A stretch of 64,000 nucleotides of DNA from Alistipes sp. (GTDB taxonomy: Bacteria > Bacteroidota > Bacteroidia > Bacteroidales > Rikenellaceae): contig JAFWYM010000027.1 of assembly GCA_017517705.1 (NCBI GenBank), positions 29,964-93,963 of the forward strand, read 5' to 3'. A program made the position numbers and the translations under genes. The notes beneath the pieces were generated by a model that did not search any database, had not been told where the DNA came from, and saw only the letters and a program-made list of their open reading frames with translations. Numbering within the stretch: position 1 is the first letter of the stretch; each line of letters begins with the position of its first letter. Shown piece by piece: positions 50,333-60,500 of the stretch.

Positions 50333-50632
50333 ATGAAAAAAGTACTTTTTATTCTTGCTCTTGGTGTGCTTCTTACATCGTGTAAGTTGATTGCCGAGAA
50401 CTTCTATTCGGTAGAGGATTGTGTTGAGTGGTACTGCGATAAGATGTACGATGCTGCTGCTGACAGAGATAGCGAGGCTTTCGCGTCGTTGTCACATGAT
50501 TTCCTCTCGTGGAGGGCTCTCCTCGAAGAATCGGATAAGATAGAAGCCGATGAGGCCTATCTCGAGTGGGGTGAAGACAATGAGGTTAAGGCCGAGATAA
50601 TCAACGACTATGCTTATGCATTAGACTTGTAG
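50333..50632 (+). CDS. Small lipoprotein, function unknown
   Basis: A 99-residue protein starting at the ATG 50333-50335; an upstream TTG start is not favoured. The signal ends in lipobox LLTSC. The mature part is acidic (EDCVEWYCDKMYDAAADRDSEAFASLSHDF, EWGEDNEVKAEIINDYAYAL) with one internal Cys. No domain is recognised. It is the last gene before a strong terminator and is probably cotranscribed with the DUF3575 gene. Confidence 0.75.
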   Translation: MKKVLFILALGVLLTSCKLIAENFYSVEDCVEWYCDKMYDAAADRDSEAFASLSHDFLSWRALLEESDKIEADEAYLEWGEDNEVKAEIINDYAYALDL

Positions 50633-50659
50633 ACGAGTGGCTTACTAACCGTAAGGAAG

Positions 50660-50701
50660 GATGTAGTTTTAGGCCTAAAAGCCATAAAACTACATCTTTT
50701 T
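50660..50701 (+). terminator. Intrinsic terminator of the permease-LptF/G-fmt operon
   Basis: GATGTAGTTTTAGGC (50660-50674) pairs with GCCATAAAACTACATC (50681-50696) with one bulged T, then five T. The same stem sequence recurs at 29.3 kb, and its TACATCTTTTTA end recurs at 4.9 kb. Confidence 0.85.
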
Positions 50702-50726
50702 ATTCACTCTTGTATGTGGTCATGAC

Positions 50727-51464
50727 TTAATATTGTGTGGTGTTGGTGTAGCCTCGGTAGCTGAAGCTAATCCTGCCATCCTTGTCGTATGTCATATATA
50801 CCTTGTCGATATGCTCTGTTGCTGAGTAGTTGTACTCTACATCAAGTTCTCCACCCACGATTCTTCCCTCGGTATATTCGATGCTCTTTACAACATCTAT
50901 CGAGAGGGTGTAGGTGTATTCTCGTTGCTCTACGATATATATATCACCGTCATACTTTACATCGAAGGCTCCTTTTTCTTTGTCGTAGCCATACTCCTCG
51001 ATACGTAGCTTGGCATCTACTTGTGAGTTGTCGTCGATTCTTGTGTTGATGGTGGCCGTCATCACACCTCCATCGCTTGTTATCGTGGTGCCTTGGCCGT
51101 TGACTCTCCATGTGCCACCCTCGGATAGCAGTAGGCCGTCTGTGGCTATGGTACGGTAATAATCTACGGTGCCATCAACGTAGCGATACCCCTCCATTAT
51201 AGTATTTGTCGTGGTGTCATACTCTACAACACTATTCTTTAATCTCTCGTCGAATATCTCCTCGCGTAATGCGGGGTCGGTGGTGAGGTAGAGGTCAATA
51301 ATAAATATCGACTCCAACATGTTGGATACTTTCATCAAATTCTCTTCCGTCCAATGCACGATGCCGTGTCCCACCTCTATTGGCTCGCGTTGCTCTCCAT
51401 TGCCCACCTTGCACGAGGTGAGGAGCAATAGCGTAGATATGCAAAAAAAGATTGTTCGCTTCAT
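50727..51464 (-). CDS. Lipoprotein, function unknown
   Basis: A 245-residue lipoprotein (lipobox LLTSC). After a helical start (EENLMKVSNMLESIFIIDLYLTTDPAL), the rest is predicted beta-rich, with strands such as TWRVNGQGTTITSDGGVMTATINTRIDD and YTYTLSIDVVKSIEY, ending KDGRISFSYRGYTNT. It could be a beta-sandwich or barrel-like envelope protein. I do not recognise a family. It is the last gene of a three-gene run with the two barrel-like proteins upstream; seven bases separate it from the next one. Confidence 0.75.
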   Translation of the reverse strand: MKRTIFFCISTLLLLTSCKVGNGEQREPIEVGHGIVHWTEENLMKVSNMLESIFIIDLYLTTDPALREEIFDERLKNSVVEYDTTTNTIMEGYRYVDGTVDYYRTIATDGLLLSEGGTWRVNGQGTTITSDGGVMTATINTRIDDNSQVDAKLRIEEYGYDKEKGAFDVKYDGDIYIVEQREYTYTLSIDVVKSIEYTEGRIVGGELDVEYNYSATEHIDKVYMTYDKDGRISFSYRGYTNTTQY

Positions 51465-51470
51465 AGCATC

Positions 51471-52190
51471 CTAATTTTTGGAGTTAAACCTTATTCCTAT
51501 GCCTCCGCGCACGGAGCCTCCAATGCCGGCACCCACCTCCACGAAGCCGTAGCACTTGCGGCCAACGCTGAGGCCTACAAAGACGGCATCGAACATGGGT
51601 GTTAACCCTCCGTTGGCACGCTCGATGTGCGCCATAAGACCGAGGCTAAGCGAGGAGTACATCTCGACAATGTCGCGGCGTAGCCATGCTATTTGTGCAT
51701 CGAGCATCAAGGCGATGTTGTGTGCATTGTTGTCGTAGAGTCTCTTGCCCGTGATGGTGTCGTATGTATACTGCCATACACCTGCATACGTACCCTTTGC
51801 TCCGAGCCAGAATCCGGGCTTTATGCAGTAGCTATATTGTAGACTTAGCGTCGAAAGCTGACGTCGTGGACTGGTGCTATGGCGTCGGTGCTCGATAGCG
51901 GACGGGTAGTCGAAGTGCAGTGCACAGTCGCATGCCATGCCAATGTTGTCGAGCATAAATTCTGAGAAGAGCCCCGGAGCACCATAACCAAGACGTATAT
52001 TGTGCCTATGACGTATCTCCTTGATATTCTTGCTCTTACGCACGGGCATTATGTCGTAGCTGTCGGCTGTCGTCATAAATCCCGATATGCGGTCATATAT
52101 AAGCTCGTCGCTTATGACCTCCTGTGCAACGAGAGGTGTAGTGCATAGCATTGCTACTACAGCCACGATATATCTTAACTTCCTTGCCAT
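51471..52190 (-). CDS. Outer-membrane-type beta protein, paralogue of the next gene
   Basis: A 239-residue exported protein with signal LRYIVAVVAMLCTTPLVAQ. It shares its ending with the adjacent protein: SVGRKCYGFVEVGAGIGGSVRGGIGIRFNSK here and AVGRKCFGFVEIGYGSRGVINAGFGVRINNK there, so the pair arose by duplication. The beta strands with alternating residues (LSLQYSYCIKPGFWLGAKGTYAGVWQY) and the closing aromatic/Gly pattern point to an outer-membrane barrel. Its function is unknown. Confidence 0.75.
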   Translation of the reverse strand: MARKLRYIVAVVAMLCTTPLVAQEVISDELIYDRISGFMTTADSYDIMPVRKSKNIKEIRHRHNIRLGYGAPGLFSEFMLDNIGMACDCALHFDYPSAIEHRRHSTSPRRQLSTLSLQYSYCIKPGFWLGAKGTYAGVWQYTYDTITGKRLYDNNAHNIALMLDAQIAWLRRDIVEMYSSLSLGLMAHIERANGGLTPMFDAVFVGLSVGRKCYGFVEVGAGIGGSVRGGIGIRFNSKN

Positions 52191-52192
52191 AA

Positions 52193-52912
52193 CTATCTTA
52201 CCTTATTGTTGATACGTACTCCAAAGCCTGCATTTATAACTCCTCGTGAGCCATAGCCGATCTCCACGAAGCCGAAACACTTGCGTCCCACTGCCACACC
52301 CAAGGGTTTGAGGTCGAAGGCGCAATAAACCTCATGCATAAGTTCTCGACCATCAAAGAAACGCTCCCATAAGTTCACGCCAACGCCAATGCCGACGCTT
52401 GAGTATAGCTGCACTATGCCGCGACGATACCACGCCATGCGAACAAGGGGCATTATGCTTATGTTGTCGTCGTGTACTGTCATCACACGCTCATGCGTGT
52501 AACTATCAAATAGGTTGCATAGGCCTGCCATGTATGTAGCACTTGCGCCTACGCTCAGCCACTCGTTCACCCAATAGCCATAGTCGAGTGTTAGCGTGTA
52601 GTGGTGTGATGGGCCTTCGTACGTGGGCCTATCGAGACTCTCGCCGTGGTAGCTTACATCGTAACCTTGTGCAACGCTACCATCCCATGTAGTACCCCCG
52701 AATGATGTGGCGATGCGTAGCTCATGAGTGTGGGGTAGTAGTGGCTTAGTGTGCGATTGTGTAAACCGTGAATGTTTCGAGGCGGGCGTGAAGCGTACCT
52801 CATACGTACCCAGCGAATCACGGAACTTGTACGTATACTGTGCCAATGCCTCGGTTGTTACCCCGACCGCAAATATCATAAGCACTAAAAATTTTATTAG
52901 GATATCTCTCAT
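52193..52912 (-). CDS. Outer-membrane-type beta protein, first of the paralogous pair
   Basis: A 239-residue exported protein starting at the ATG 52910-52912 (MRDILIKFLVLMIF); an upstream in-frame start lies across the promoter and is rejected. The signal is IKFLVLMIFAVGVTTEALAQ. Strands such as HYTLTLDYGYWVNEWLSVGASATYMAGL and the shared C-terminal GRKCFGFVEIG segment match the downstream gene, two bases away. It is probably a small outer-membrane barrel; its role is unknown. Confidence 0.75.
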   Translation of the reverse strand: MRDILIKFLVLMIFAVGVTTEALAQYTYKFRDSLGTYEVRFTPASKHSRFTQSHTKPLLPHTHELRIATSFGGTTWDGSVAQGYDVSYHGESLDRPTYEGPSHHYTLTLDYGYWVNEWLSVGASATYMAGLCNLFDSYTHERVMTVHDDNISIMPLVRMAWYRRGIVQLYSSVGIGVGVNLWERFFDGRELMHEVYCAFDLKPLGVAVGRKCFGFVEIGYGSRGVINAGFGVRINNKVR

Positions 52913-52936
52913 CGCTTTAAGTGTTGTTTCTTTTTG

Positions 52937-52969
52937 CAAAGTTAAGCTATTATACCTCTTTACGCCAAA
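52937..52969 (-). promoter_or_regulatory. Promoter of the barrel-protein pair
   Basis: On the minus strand TTTG (52969-52966) and TAACTTTG (52944-52937), 21 bases apart, 24 bases before the ATG. Confidence 0.65.
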
Positions 52970-53126
52970 TTTTTTAGCCACTTTTATTTCAGCGTTCCTT
53001 TTGTAATGTGCATAAAATCAATCGGTTACAAACGTTAATTTTGTTAATTTTTCATATTGCTGATAATCAATGAGTTACGCGCGTTGAATCATGTGTTGTA
53101 TAATTGGTTGATTGATAGGTTGTTAC

Positions 53127-53166
53127 AAAAAAAGTAAGTAACGCCATAATTGACGTTACTTACTTT
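53127..53166 (-). terminator. Terminator of the pyrimidine operon
   Basis: AAAGTAAGTAACG (53131-53143) pairs with CGTTACTTACTTT (53154-53166); on the minus strand the stem runs into a continuous T-tract. It lies 21 bases past the pyrB stop. Confidence 0.9.
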
Positions 53167-53187
53167 GAACAATACGATGGTTATCTG

Positions 53188-54255
53188 CTACTTTGCCTCC
53201 CACTCGCAATATACGCATCGCACGATATCCTCCGAGCGCTCGAAGCGTGGGCGTACAGGCTCGAGATTGGAGATACACAGCGGGTTGGGACACTTGCATC
53301 CCATATCCACTCCTCCGTGGTCAAACGTACGCGTGACGTCATCCTGCCACTCGAGGAGTTTTAGGATAAGTGCCATGCGTACAAACTTGCCATTCTCCAC
53401 CTGACGGAAGTAGGCAGCACGCGGATCGTTGTCTACATCTATGGCTATCTCGTTAACACGGGGTAGGGGGTGTAGCACAGCCATACGCTCCTTCGCACCA
53501 CGCATCTTCGCGGCATCGAGCACGAAGCAATCCTTCACGCGCTCGTACTCCTCGAGATCGGTGAAGCGCTCCTGCTGTACGCGCGTCATATAGAGGATGT
53601 CCACATTGCCAATAACGCTCTCGATGTCCGATGCCTCGCGATACTCTACACCATAGCGGTCGCATACATCGCGTTTGATGTAGTCGGGGAGTGCCAACTC
53701 GGGAGGCGAGATAAGCACAAACTTGGTATTCTCGTAGCGTGTCATCGCCTTGATGAGCGAGTGTACCGTGCGGCCATACTTCAGGTCGCCAACAAGACCT
53801 ATCGTGAGGTTGTTGAGCGTGCCGAGCTCGCGTTTGATGGTGAGCAGGTCGGTCATCGTCTGTGTGGGGTGGCTGTGTGAGCCATCGCCTGCATTGATGA
53901 TGGGTGTGCGTGACACCTCCGTTGCGGCGAGTGGTGCTCCCTCGACCTTATGTCGCATGGCGATGATGTCGGCAAAGCAGTTGATGACCCTTACGGTGTC
54001 TTGCACGGTCTCGCCCTTCGATACCGACGAGCTCTTGGCATCGGCAAAACCTATTACGTTACCGCCAAGCTCCATCATTGCCGACGTGAAGCTCAGGCGC
54101 GTGCGTGTGCTCGGCTCGTAGAACAACGTGGCGAGCTTCTTGCCACGACACACCTCGCTATACTTCGCGCGGTTAGCAATGATATCCTCGGCTAAGGCTA
54201 TAATCTCGGCAATCTCGCTCACCGAGAGGTCTGTGGGGTCTATCAAGTGCTTCAT
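53188..54255 (-). CDS. pyrB: Aspartate carbamoyltransferase PyrB with a PyrI-like zinc tail
   Basis: A 355-residue enzyme joining carbamoyl phosphate and aspartate, the first committed pyrimidine step. The catalytic subunit occupies residues 1-306: carbamoyl-phosphate loop [12 protein letters not shown] (45-56), HPTQ (129-132), MTRVQQERF and HPLPRV. The extra 49 residues carry [17 protein letters not shown] and CVYCE; Cys322, 327, 347 and 350 repeat the CxxxxC...CxxC zinc pattern of the regulatory subunit PyrI. The PyrI nucleotide-binding domain is missing, so allosteric control by CTP/ATP is unlikely in the normal way. It is the last gene of the operon, 22 bases before the terminator. Confidence 0.96.
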   Translation of the reverse strand: MKHLIDPTDLSVSEIAEIIALAEDIIANRAKYSEVCRGKKLATLFYEPSTRTRLSFTSAMMELGGNVIGFADAKSSSVSKGETVQDTVRVINCFADIIAMRHKVEGAPLAATEVSRTPIINAGDGSHSHPTQTMTDLLTIKRELGTLNNLTIGLVGDLKYGRTVHSLIKAMTRYENTKFVLISPPELALPDYIKRDVCDRYGVEYREASDIESVIGNVDILYMTRVQQERFTDLEEYERVKDCFVLDAAKMRGAKERMAVLHPLPRVNEIAIDVDNDPRAAYFRQVENGKFVRMALILKLLEWQDDVTRTFDHGGVDMGCKCPNPLCISNLEPVRPRFERSEDIVRCVYCEWEAK

Positions 54256-54276
54256 CTTCGTTTTCCTGTGTTATTA

Positions 54277-54906
54277 TTACTTAATCCAGCTCTCATCCGA
54301 AGGGTTGCTTCTGAACTTAAGGATGCGCTCCTTGTCCTCGGCCTTGATGTAACCCTCCTCGGCAGCAACCTCTACGAGAGCATCCAAGTTCGAGAGCGAG
54401 TAGTTCTTGGCCTCGGCAGCAGCCAAGCGATCCAAGCCCTTCTGCATGCCGTAGGTGAAGATGCTCACGATACCCAATACCTCAGCACCGGCATTGCGCA
54501 AAGCCTCCACTACCTCGATGCAGCTGCCGGCAGTAGAGATGAGATCCTCGACAACGACAACCTTCTGTCCCTTCTCCAGCTTACCCTCAATCTGGTTACC
54601 ACGGCCGTGGTCCTTAGAGCCTGAGCGTACATAACCCATAGGGAGGTTGAGGATTGTCGCTGTGATGGCTGCATGGGCGATGCCCGCGGTCGATGTACCC
54701 ATCAGCACCTCTACCTCGGGGTAGTGCTTGCGTATAAGCTCGGCAAGACCCTCCTCCACGTGGTTGCGCACCTCGGGAGCGGTGAGTGTCAGGCGGTTAT
54801 CGCAGTATATAGGGCTCTTGATGCCACTTGCCCATGTGAAGGGCTGCTCGGGGCGGAGGAATACTGCGCCAATCGAGAGTAGGTCTTTTGCTATCTTCTT
54901 TTCCAT
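54277..54906 (-). CDS. pyrE: Orotate phosphoribosyltransferase PyrE
   Basis: A 209-residue enzyme converting orotate and PRPP to OMP. Conserved parts are [17 protein letters not shown] near the N-terminus, and the PRPP motif [28 protein letters not shown] (about 118-145). The glycine-rich [12 protein letters not shown] loop precedes it. It lies between pyrF and pyrB, 28 bases after pyrF and 21 before pyrB. Confidence 0.97.
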   Translation of the reverse strand: MEKKIAKDLLSIGAVFLRPEQPFTWASGIKSPIYCDNRLTLTAPEVRNHVEEGLAELIRKHYPEVEVLMGTSTAGIAHAAITATILNLPMGYVRSGSKDHGRGNQIEGKLEKGQKVVVVEDLISTAGSCIEVVEALRNAGAEVLGIVSIFTYGMQKGLDRLAAAEAKNYSLSNLDALVEVAAEEGYIKAEDKERILKFRSNPSDESWIK

Positions 54907-54934
54907 AATATTCTATGTTTTTGTCGGTTAATAA

Positions 54935-55636
54935 TTACTCTGCAAACTCCTTCATGCAACGCTCGTATGCTGCTACGGGGTCGTCGGCAGCAGTGATGGG
55001 GCGGCCTACGACGATGAAGTCGGAGCCTATCTCCTTAGCACGCTCGGGTGTTGTCACACGCACCTGGTCGCCCACGTCGCCATCGGCAAAGCGAACACCG
55101 GGTGTTACGGTCATAAACTCCTTGCCACATGCATCCTTTACCATCGCAGCCTCCAGGGGCGAGCATACCACACCATCGAGGCCTGCAAGCTTGGCATTCT
55201 CGGCATACTTAACGATGGTGTCGTTAATAGATGCACCGATGAGCAACTCCTTCTGCATGCGCTCCTCCGATGTGGATGTCAGCTGTGTCACGGCGATAAG
55301 CAAGGGGCGTGTGCCATCCTCGCGTGTAAGTCCCTCGATGGCTGCACGCATCATATCCACGGTGCCCGCAGCGTGTACGTTGGTCATGTCGACATCCAAA
55401 TTGCGGAGTACCGACATGGCCTTCTTCACTGTATTGGGAATATCGTGTAGCTTAAGGTCGAGGAAGATGCGGTGGCCTCGCGCCTTGATGGTGCGCACAA
55501 TCTCGGGGCCCTCGGCATAGAAGAGCTCCATGCCTATCTTCACAAAGGGCTTGCGGCCGGTGAACTTATCGAGGAAGTTCAAGGTCTGCTCCTTGCTGCT
55601 AAAGTCGCAAGCAATAATCACATCACGCTTACTCAT
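54935..55636 (-). CDS. pyrF: Orotidine 5'-phosphate decarboxylase PyrF (short type 1 form)
   Basis: A 233-residue TIM-barrel enzyme that removes CO2 from OMP to give UMP. The active-site signature is [19 protein letters not shown] with the Asp-Lys-x-x-Asp pattern, near residue 60; [16 protein letters not shown] and [22 protein letters not shown] follow. Length and motifs fit the short form used by E. coli and B. subtilis; many Bacteroidales use the longer (about 270-residue) form, a difference that fits a transferred operon. Confidence 0.95.
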   Translation of the reverse strand: MSKRDVIIACDFSSKEQTLNFLDKFTGRKPFVKIGMELFYAEGPEIVRTIKARGHRIFLDLKLHDIPNTVKKAMSVLRNLDVDMTNVHAAGTVDMMRAAIEGLTREDGTRPLLIAVTQLTSTSEERMQKELLIGASINDTIVKYAENAKLAGLDGVVCSPLEAAMVKDACGKEFMTVTPGVRFADGDVGDQVRVTTPERAKEIGSDFIVVGRPITAADDPVAAYERCMKEFAE

Positions 55637-55663
55637 AATATCTATCTCTTTAAATTTGTTGTT

Positions 55664-56584
55664 CTACTTCACTATACCAATGATGTCGCTAAGGCGCTCT
55701 ATGCCCAAGCGCTCCATCTCCTTGGGTAGTGCCTCGATAATCTCCTTCGAGGCGTAAGGGTTCTTGAGGTTGGCAGCGCCCACCTGTACGGCAGTAGCTC
55801 CTGCCATCATCATCTCGATAACATCCGATGCTGTGCTCACGCCACCGCAGCCCATAACCGGAATACTACAAGCGTTAGCCACCTGATATACCATGCGTAC
55901 AGCCACGGGGAATATGGCATCGCCCGAGAATCCACCCATCTTATTCGCGATGACGGGTCGGCGACGCATGGTGTCGATACGCATGCCCAGAAGTGTGTTT
56001 ATAAGGCATATACCATCAGCGCCAGCCTCCTCGCATGCACGTGCTATGGCTACGATGTCCGTCACGTTGGGGCTGAGCTTAATATATACGGGTTTCGTAG
56101 TCACGGCCTTAACCCTGCGCGTGACCTCCGCGGCAGCCTCGGGTTGTGTACCGAAGCTCATGCCTCCGTTGTGCACATTGGGGCACGAGACGTTGACCTC
56201 AATAATCTCAACCTGCTCCTCCTTGTCGATCTTTGCGCAGCACTCCTCGTACTCATCGAGCGAGAAGCCGCTAATGTTGGCAACGATAGGGTTATGGAAT
56301 ATCTTACGCAGTGCGGGAAGCTCCTCCGCAATAACCTTGTCAATGCCCGGGTTTTGTAGGCCTACAGAGTTGATAAGGCCTGCCGTACACTCCGCAATGC
56401 GAGGTGTAGGATTACCAAAGCGAGCATCGCGCGTAGTACCCTTTATGGATATTGCACCCAAGCAGTCCAAGTCGTAGAACTCCGCGAACTCGCGACCGAA
56501 GCCGAAGGTGCCCGATGCCGGTATTATGGGGTTGTGGAGCTTCACGCCTGAAAGCTCAACCGTAGTGTCAAAGTTTTTTACCAT
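55664..56584 (-). CDS. pyrD: Dihydroorotate dehydrogenase B, catalytic subunit PyrD
   Basis: A 306-residue FMN enzyme oxidising dihydroorotate to orotate. N-terminal VELSGVKLHNPIIPASGTFGFGREF, active-site loop IIEVNVSCPNVHNGGMSFGTQ with the catalytic Cys, KLSPNVTDIVAIARACEEAGADGICLINTLLGM, and VYQVANACSIPVMGCGGVSTASDVIEMMMAGATAVQVG. This is the class 1B type, which pairs with the PyrK subunit and NAD. It overlaps the end of pyrK by seven bases. Confidence 0.97.
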   Translation of the reverse strand: MVKNFDTTVELSGVKLHNPIIPASGTFGFGREFAEFYDLDCLGAISIKGTTRDARFGNPTPRIAECTAGLINSVGLQNPGIDKVIAEELPALRKIFHNPIVANISGFSLDEYEECCAKIDKEEQVEIIEVNVSCPNVHNGGMSFGTQPEAAAEVTRRVKAVTTKPVYIKLSPNVTDIVAIARACEEAGADGICLINTLLGMRIDTMRRRPVIANKMGGFSGDAIFPVAVRMVYQVANACSIPVMGCGGVSTASDVIEMMMAGATAVQVGAANLKNPYASKEIIEALPKEMERLGIERLSDIIGIVK

Positions 56585-57318
56585 ATAATCTCGTCGCGTT
56601 TAAGTACCGGTCCCTCCTTGCATATACGTTTATAGCCACCCTTCGTCTTGCACGTGCAGCCCATACATCCGCCAAAGCCGCAGCCCATGCGCTCCTCGAA
56701 GCTGAACTCTCCGTCTACATCCGTAGCACTATATAGTGCCTTAAACATAGGCAGTGGGCCACAAGTATATAGGTAGTCGTACTCGATGCCCGCCTCGCGG
56801 ATAGCATCCGTGACAAAACCTTTGATGCCCATCGAGCCATCAGCTGTCGAGCAGTATACATCCACGCCCAAGGCCTTAAATTCTTCGGTGTAGAAGACCT
56901 CATCTTTGGTGTTGAAGCCTACAACCACCGTAGGGCGCTTACCCTCTGCAAGAAGCCTCTTGCAGAGGTTGTACATCGGAGGCACGCCCACGCCACCACC
57001 CACCAGCAGCGGGCGCTTCGCGTCGTTGTCCGTCGAGAAGCCATTACCCAAGCCTGTGAGTATGTCCAACTTGGTGCCCGCCTCCATCTGGCACATCTGC
57101 TCGGTGCCACGACCCACCACCTTATAGATGATGGTGATGGTCGTAGCATCGTAGTCGGCAACAGATATGGGGCGGCGCAAGAACTTACCCTCAAGCTCGA
57201 TGTTGATGAACTGCCCCGAGCGTGTGATATACTGGGTGTCACCCTCAAGCACCATGCGGTAGACCGTCGTGGTGAGAGGCTCGTTGCTTAGAACCGTATA
57301 TATTCCCTTCTTATACAT
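56578..57318 (-). CDS. pyrK: Dihydroorotate dehydrogenase B, electron transfer subunit PyrK
   Basis: A 246-residue FAD/[2Fe-2S] subunit that passes electrons from PyrD to NAD+. The start is the ATG 57316-57318, sharing one base with the carB stop (TAATG); a longer open frame runs into carB. Motifs: FRRPISVADYD-like stretch (KFLRRPISVADYD), GTKLDILTGLGNGF, PLLVGGGVGVPPMYNLC for FAD/NAD binding, and the cluster cysteines CGFGGCMGCTCKTKGGYKRIC at the C-terminus. Length is typical. Confidence 0.96.
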   Translation of the reverse strand: MYKKGIYTVLSNEPLTTTVYRMVLEGDTQYITRSGQFINIELEGKFLRRPISVADYDATTITIIYKVVGRGTEQMCQMEAGTKLDILTGLGNGFSTDNDAKRPLLVGGGVGVPPMYNLCKRLLAEGKRPTVVVGFNTKDEVFYTEEFKALGVDVYCSTADGSMGIKGFVTDAIREAGIEYDYLYTCGPLPMFKALYSATDVDGEFSFEERMGCGFGGCMGCTCKTKGGYKRICKEGPVLKRDEIIW

Positions 57319-60300
57319 TATTCGGCATCGATTGTCGATACGCCCAGCGTGATCTCCTCCAAGACGTCGAGCAGTACGCTTACGGTCTCCAAGGCGGTGA
57401 AGATTGTCACGTTGTTCTCCACGGCACAACGACGGATGTCGTAGCCATCGAGACGTGCGCTGTGCTGGTTGATATCGATGGTGTTAATAACATAGTTTAC
57501 GTGGCCCTTGCGTATAGACTCGAAAATCTCGGTTGAGCCCTCGCTGAGCTTCTTGAGCATGCGTGTGCGTATGCCGTTTTCGCGCAGATACTTTGCCGTG
57601 CCACCCGTAGCCTCGATGTTGAAGCCGAGCTCGTAGAAGCGACGTATGAGAGGCAGAGCGCGTGGCTTGTCGGCATCGGCGATAGAGACGAAGATGGTAC
57701 CATAGTTGGCAATGGTCATGCCCGACGACTGCAACGACTTGTAGAGTGCGCGACGTAGCGATGTGTCGTAGCCGATAGCCTCACCCGTAGACTTCATCTC
57801 GGGCGAGAGGTATGAGTCTACACCTCGAATCTTGGCAAACGAGAATGCCGGAGTCTTAACATACCAGCGCTTCTTCTCATCGGCGATAATCTTATCCACA
57901 CCCTGCTCCTTCAACGACTTGCCGAGCATCACGTTGGTAGCAATCTTCGGCATGGGCATACCCGTAGCCTTCGAGAGGAAGGGCACGGTACGCGACGAGC
58001 GGGGATTTACCTCGATGACGTAGACCTTATCTTGGTCGTCGGCGATAAACTGTATGTTATAGAGGCCGACGATGCCTATCTCCTTACCCAAGCGTATCGT
58101 ATAGTCGACGATCGTATCCTTCACCTTTTGGCTTACGCTGAAGGTGGGGTAGACACTTATCGAGTCGCCCGAGTGGATACCTGTGCGCTCGACATGCTCC
58201 ATGATGCCGGGGATGAATACGTCCTTGCCATCGCAGATAGCATCGACCTCCAGCTCCTTACCCATGATATACTTGTCGACCAAGACGGGCTGATCCTCGT
58301 TGAGCTCCACGGCAGTCTTGAGGTAGTGGCGTAGTGCCTCCTCGTTCGACACAATCTGCATGGCGCGACCACCCAACACGTAACTGGGGCGTACCAACAC
58401 GGGGTAGCCGATACGCTCGGCAGCGGCAACACCGCGCTCGATGTCGGTGATAGCCTCAGCATCGGGCTGAGGTATGCCTACGCGGCGCATGATTGCCTCG
58501 AAGCACTTTCTATCCTCCGCATTGTTGATAGCCTCGATGCCCGTACCGATAATCTCGACACCAAGGTCTGCCAAGGGCTTGGCAAGGTTGATTGCTGTCT
58601 GGCCACCAAGTGATACAACCACACCTGTGGGCTTCTCCAACTCGATGACGTTCATCACATCCTCCACCGTCAGCGGCTCGAAGTAGAGCTTGTCGCTGAT
58701 AGAGTAGTCCGTAGATACGGTCTCGGGGTTGTTGTTGATGATGATAGCCTCGTAGCCCGCTTCGCGTATTGCCCAAATGGCGTGTACCGTAGAGTAGTCG
58801 AACTCCACACCCTGGCCGATACGTATGGGGCCCGAGCCGAGAACTACAATCTTCTTATTGTTCGATACGATTGACTCGTTCTCCTCTTCGTACGTAGAGT
58901 AGAGGTATGGTACCTCAGAGTCGAACTCCGCAGCACACGTGTCGATCATCTTATATACGGGGAAGATGTTGTTCTGCTTACGGAAGAGGAACACCTCGCT
59001 CTCGGTCATGCCCCAGAGCTTAGCAATGTACTTGTCACTGAAGCCCAGACGCTTAGCATCATACAATACCTCGGCGTTGCGAACACCTTCCTTCACTACC
59101 TGCTCCATCTCGACGATGTTCTTAAGCTTCTCCAGGAAGAAGAGGTCTATCTTCGTGTTGTCGTAGACGTGCAAGAGGTCTACACCGCGGCGTATAAGCT
59201 CTGCGATGGCATAGATGCGGTCATCCGTACCCTTGCGTATATATGCCAGGATACCCTCCACCGACATCGTGTCGAACTTCTTGTGATATATGTGACATAC
59301 GCCTGTCTCCAATGAGCGCACGGCCTTCAAGAGACCCTCCTCGAAGGTGCGACCTACAGACATTACCTCGCCCGTAGCCTTCATCTGTGTGCCGAGCTCG
59401 TTCGAGGCATCGCTAAACTTATCGAAGGGGAAGCGTGCCACCTTCGTTACGATGTAGTCCAACGAGGGCTCGAAGCTCGCAGGGGTATTTGCTATACGAA
59501 TCTCGTCGAGGGTCATGCCCACAGCCACCTTCGCCGTAACGCGAGCGATAGGGTAGCCACTGGCCTTAGAGGCAAGAGCCGATGAGCGGCTTACGCGGGG
59601 GTTAACCTCGATGATATAGTATTTGAATGACAAGGGATCGAGGGCAAACTGAACGTTGCAACCACCCTCAATCTTCAGGGCACGGATGAGCTTTAGGGCA
59701 CTTGTGCGGAGCATCGAATACTCCTTGTGTGCCAGCGTCTGGCTCGGTGCCACAACTATAGAGTCACCCGTGTGGATACCTACGGGGTCGACATTCTCCA
59801 TCGAGCAGATAGCCAGCGCCGTGTCGTTCTTGTCGCGCATAACCTCGAACTCGATCTCCTTGTAACCCTTGATGCTCTTCTCGACAAGCACCTGGTGTAT
59901 TGGCGAGAGGGCAAGGGCATTACGCATAACATCGCGCAACTCATCCTCGTTGTCAGCAAAGCCACCACCCGTGCCACCAAGCGTGAAGGCAGGACGAAGA
60001 ACTACGGGGTAGCCTATCACCTTCGCAGCCTCGACACCCTCCTCGATAGAGTTGGTGATGCGCGAGGGGATGACGGGCTCGCCGATACGCAAGCACAACT
60101 CCTTGAAGAGCTCTCTATCCTCAGCCTCCTCGATAGAGGTGAACGACGTACCGAGAATCTCCACGCCGCACTCCTCCAAGATGCCCTTCTTCGCAAGTTG
60201 CACAGCGAGGTTAAGACCTGTCTGGCCACCGAGGCCCGGAACGATAGCATCGGGACGCTCGTAGCGTATAATCTTAGCCACATACTCCAGCGTGAGGGGC

Positions 60301-60500
60301 TCCATATATACCTTGTCGGCAATATGCGTGTCGGTCATGATAGTAGCAGGGTTGGAGTTGACGAGTATCACCTGATAGCCCTCCTCCTTAAGTGCAAGGC
60401 AGGCCTGCGTACCTGCATAGTCGAACTCGGCAGCCTGACCAATGACAATAGGGCCTGAGCCGATGACCATTATTTTCTTTATATCTGTTCTCTTAGGCAT
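57318..60500 (-). CDS. carB: Carbamoyl phosphate synthase large subunit CarB
   Basis: A 1060-residue synthase that makes carbamoyl phosphate from bicarbonate, ammonia and two ATP. It contains two homologous ATP-grasp halves: the first starts [27 protein letters not shown] with [14 protein letters not shown], and the second at about residue 550 with [24 protein letters not shown] and [18 protein letters not shown]. The C-terminal MGS-like allosteric domain (about 930-1060) has [25 protein letters not shown]. The core looks complete. It overlaps carA by eight bases and pyrK by one, so all are translationally linked. Confidence 0.98.
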   Translation of the reverse strand: MPKRTDIKKIMVIGSGPIVIGQAAEFDYAGTQACLALKEEGYQVILVNSNPATIMTDTHIADKVYMEPLTLEYVAKIIRYERPDAIVPGLGGQTGLNLAVQLAKKGILEECGVEILGTSFTSIEEAEDRELFKELCLRIGEPVIPSRITNSIEEGVEAAKVIGYPVVLRPAFTLGGTGGGFADNEDELRDVMRNALALSPIHQVLVEKSIKGYKEIEFEVMRDKNDTALAICSMENVDPVGIHTGDSIVVAPSQTLAHKEYSMLRTSALKLIRALKIEGGCNVQFALDPLSFKYYIIEVNPRVSRSSALASKASGYPIARVTAKVAVGMTLDEIRIANTPASFEPSLDYIVTKVARFPFDKFSDASNELGTQMKATGEVMSVGRTFEEGLLKAVRSLETGVCHIYHKKFDTMSVEGILAYIRKGTDDRIYAIAELIRRGVDLLHVYDNTKIDLFFLEKLKNIVEMEQVVKEGVRNAEVLYDAKRLGFSDKYIAKLWGMTESEVFLFRKQNNIFPVYKMIDTCAAEFDSEVPYLYSTYEEENESIVSNNKKIVVLGSGPIRIGQGVEFDYSTVHAIWAIREAGYEAIIINNNPETVSTDYSISDKLYFEPLTVEDVMNVIELEKPTGVVVSLGGQTAINLAKPLADLGVEIIGTGIEAINNAEDRKCFEAIMRRVGIPQPDAEAITDIERGVAAAERIGYPVLVRPSYVLGGRAMQIVSNEEALRHYLKTAVELNEDQPVLVDKYIMGKELEVDAICDGKDVFIPGIMEHVERTGIHSGDSISVYPTFSVSQKVKDTIVDYTIRLGKEIGIVGLYNIQFIADDQDKVYVIEVNPRSSRTVPFLSKATGMPMPKIATNVMLGKSLKEQGVDKIIADEKKRWYVKTPAFSFAKIRGVDSYLSPEMKSTGEAIGYDTSLRRALYKSLQSSGMTIANYGTIFVSIADADKPRALPLIRRFYELGFNIEATGGTAKYLRENGIRTRMLKKLSEGSTEIFESIRKGHVNYVINTIDINQHSARLDGYDIRRCAVENNVTIFTALETVSVLLDVLEEITLGVSTIDAE

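Noticed and set aside
56578-57429. A longer PyrK of 283 residues
   Set aside because: The extra N-terminus overlaps the carB 3' end in another frame; the conserved start [10 protein letters not shown] and the TAATG junction favour 57318.
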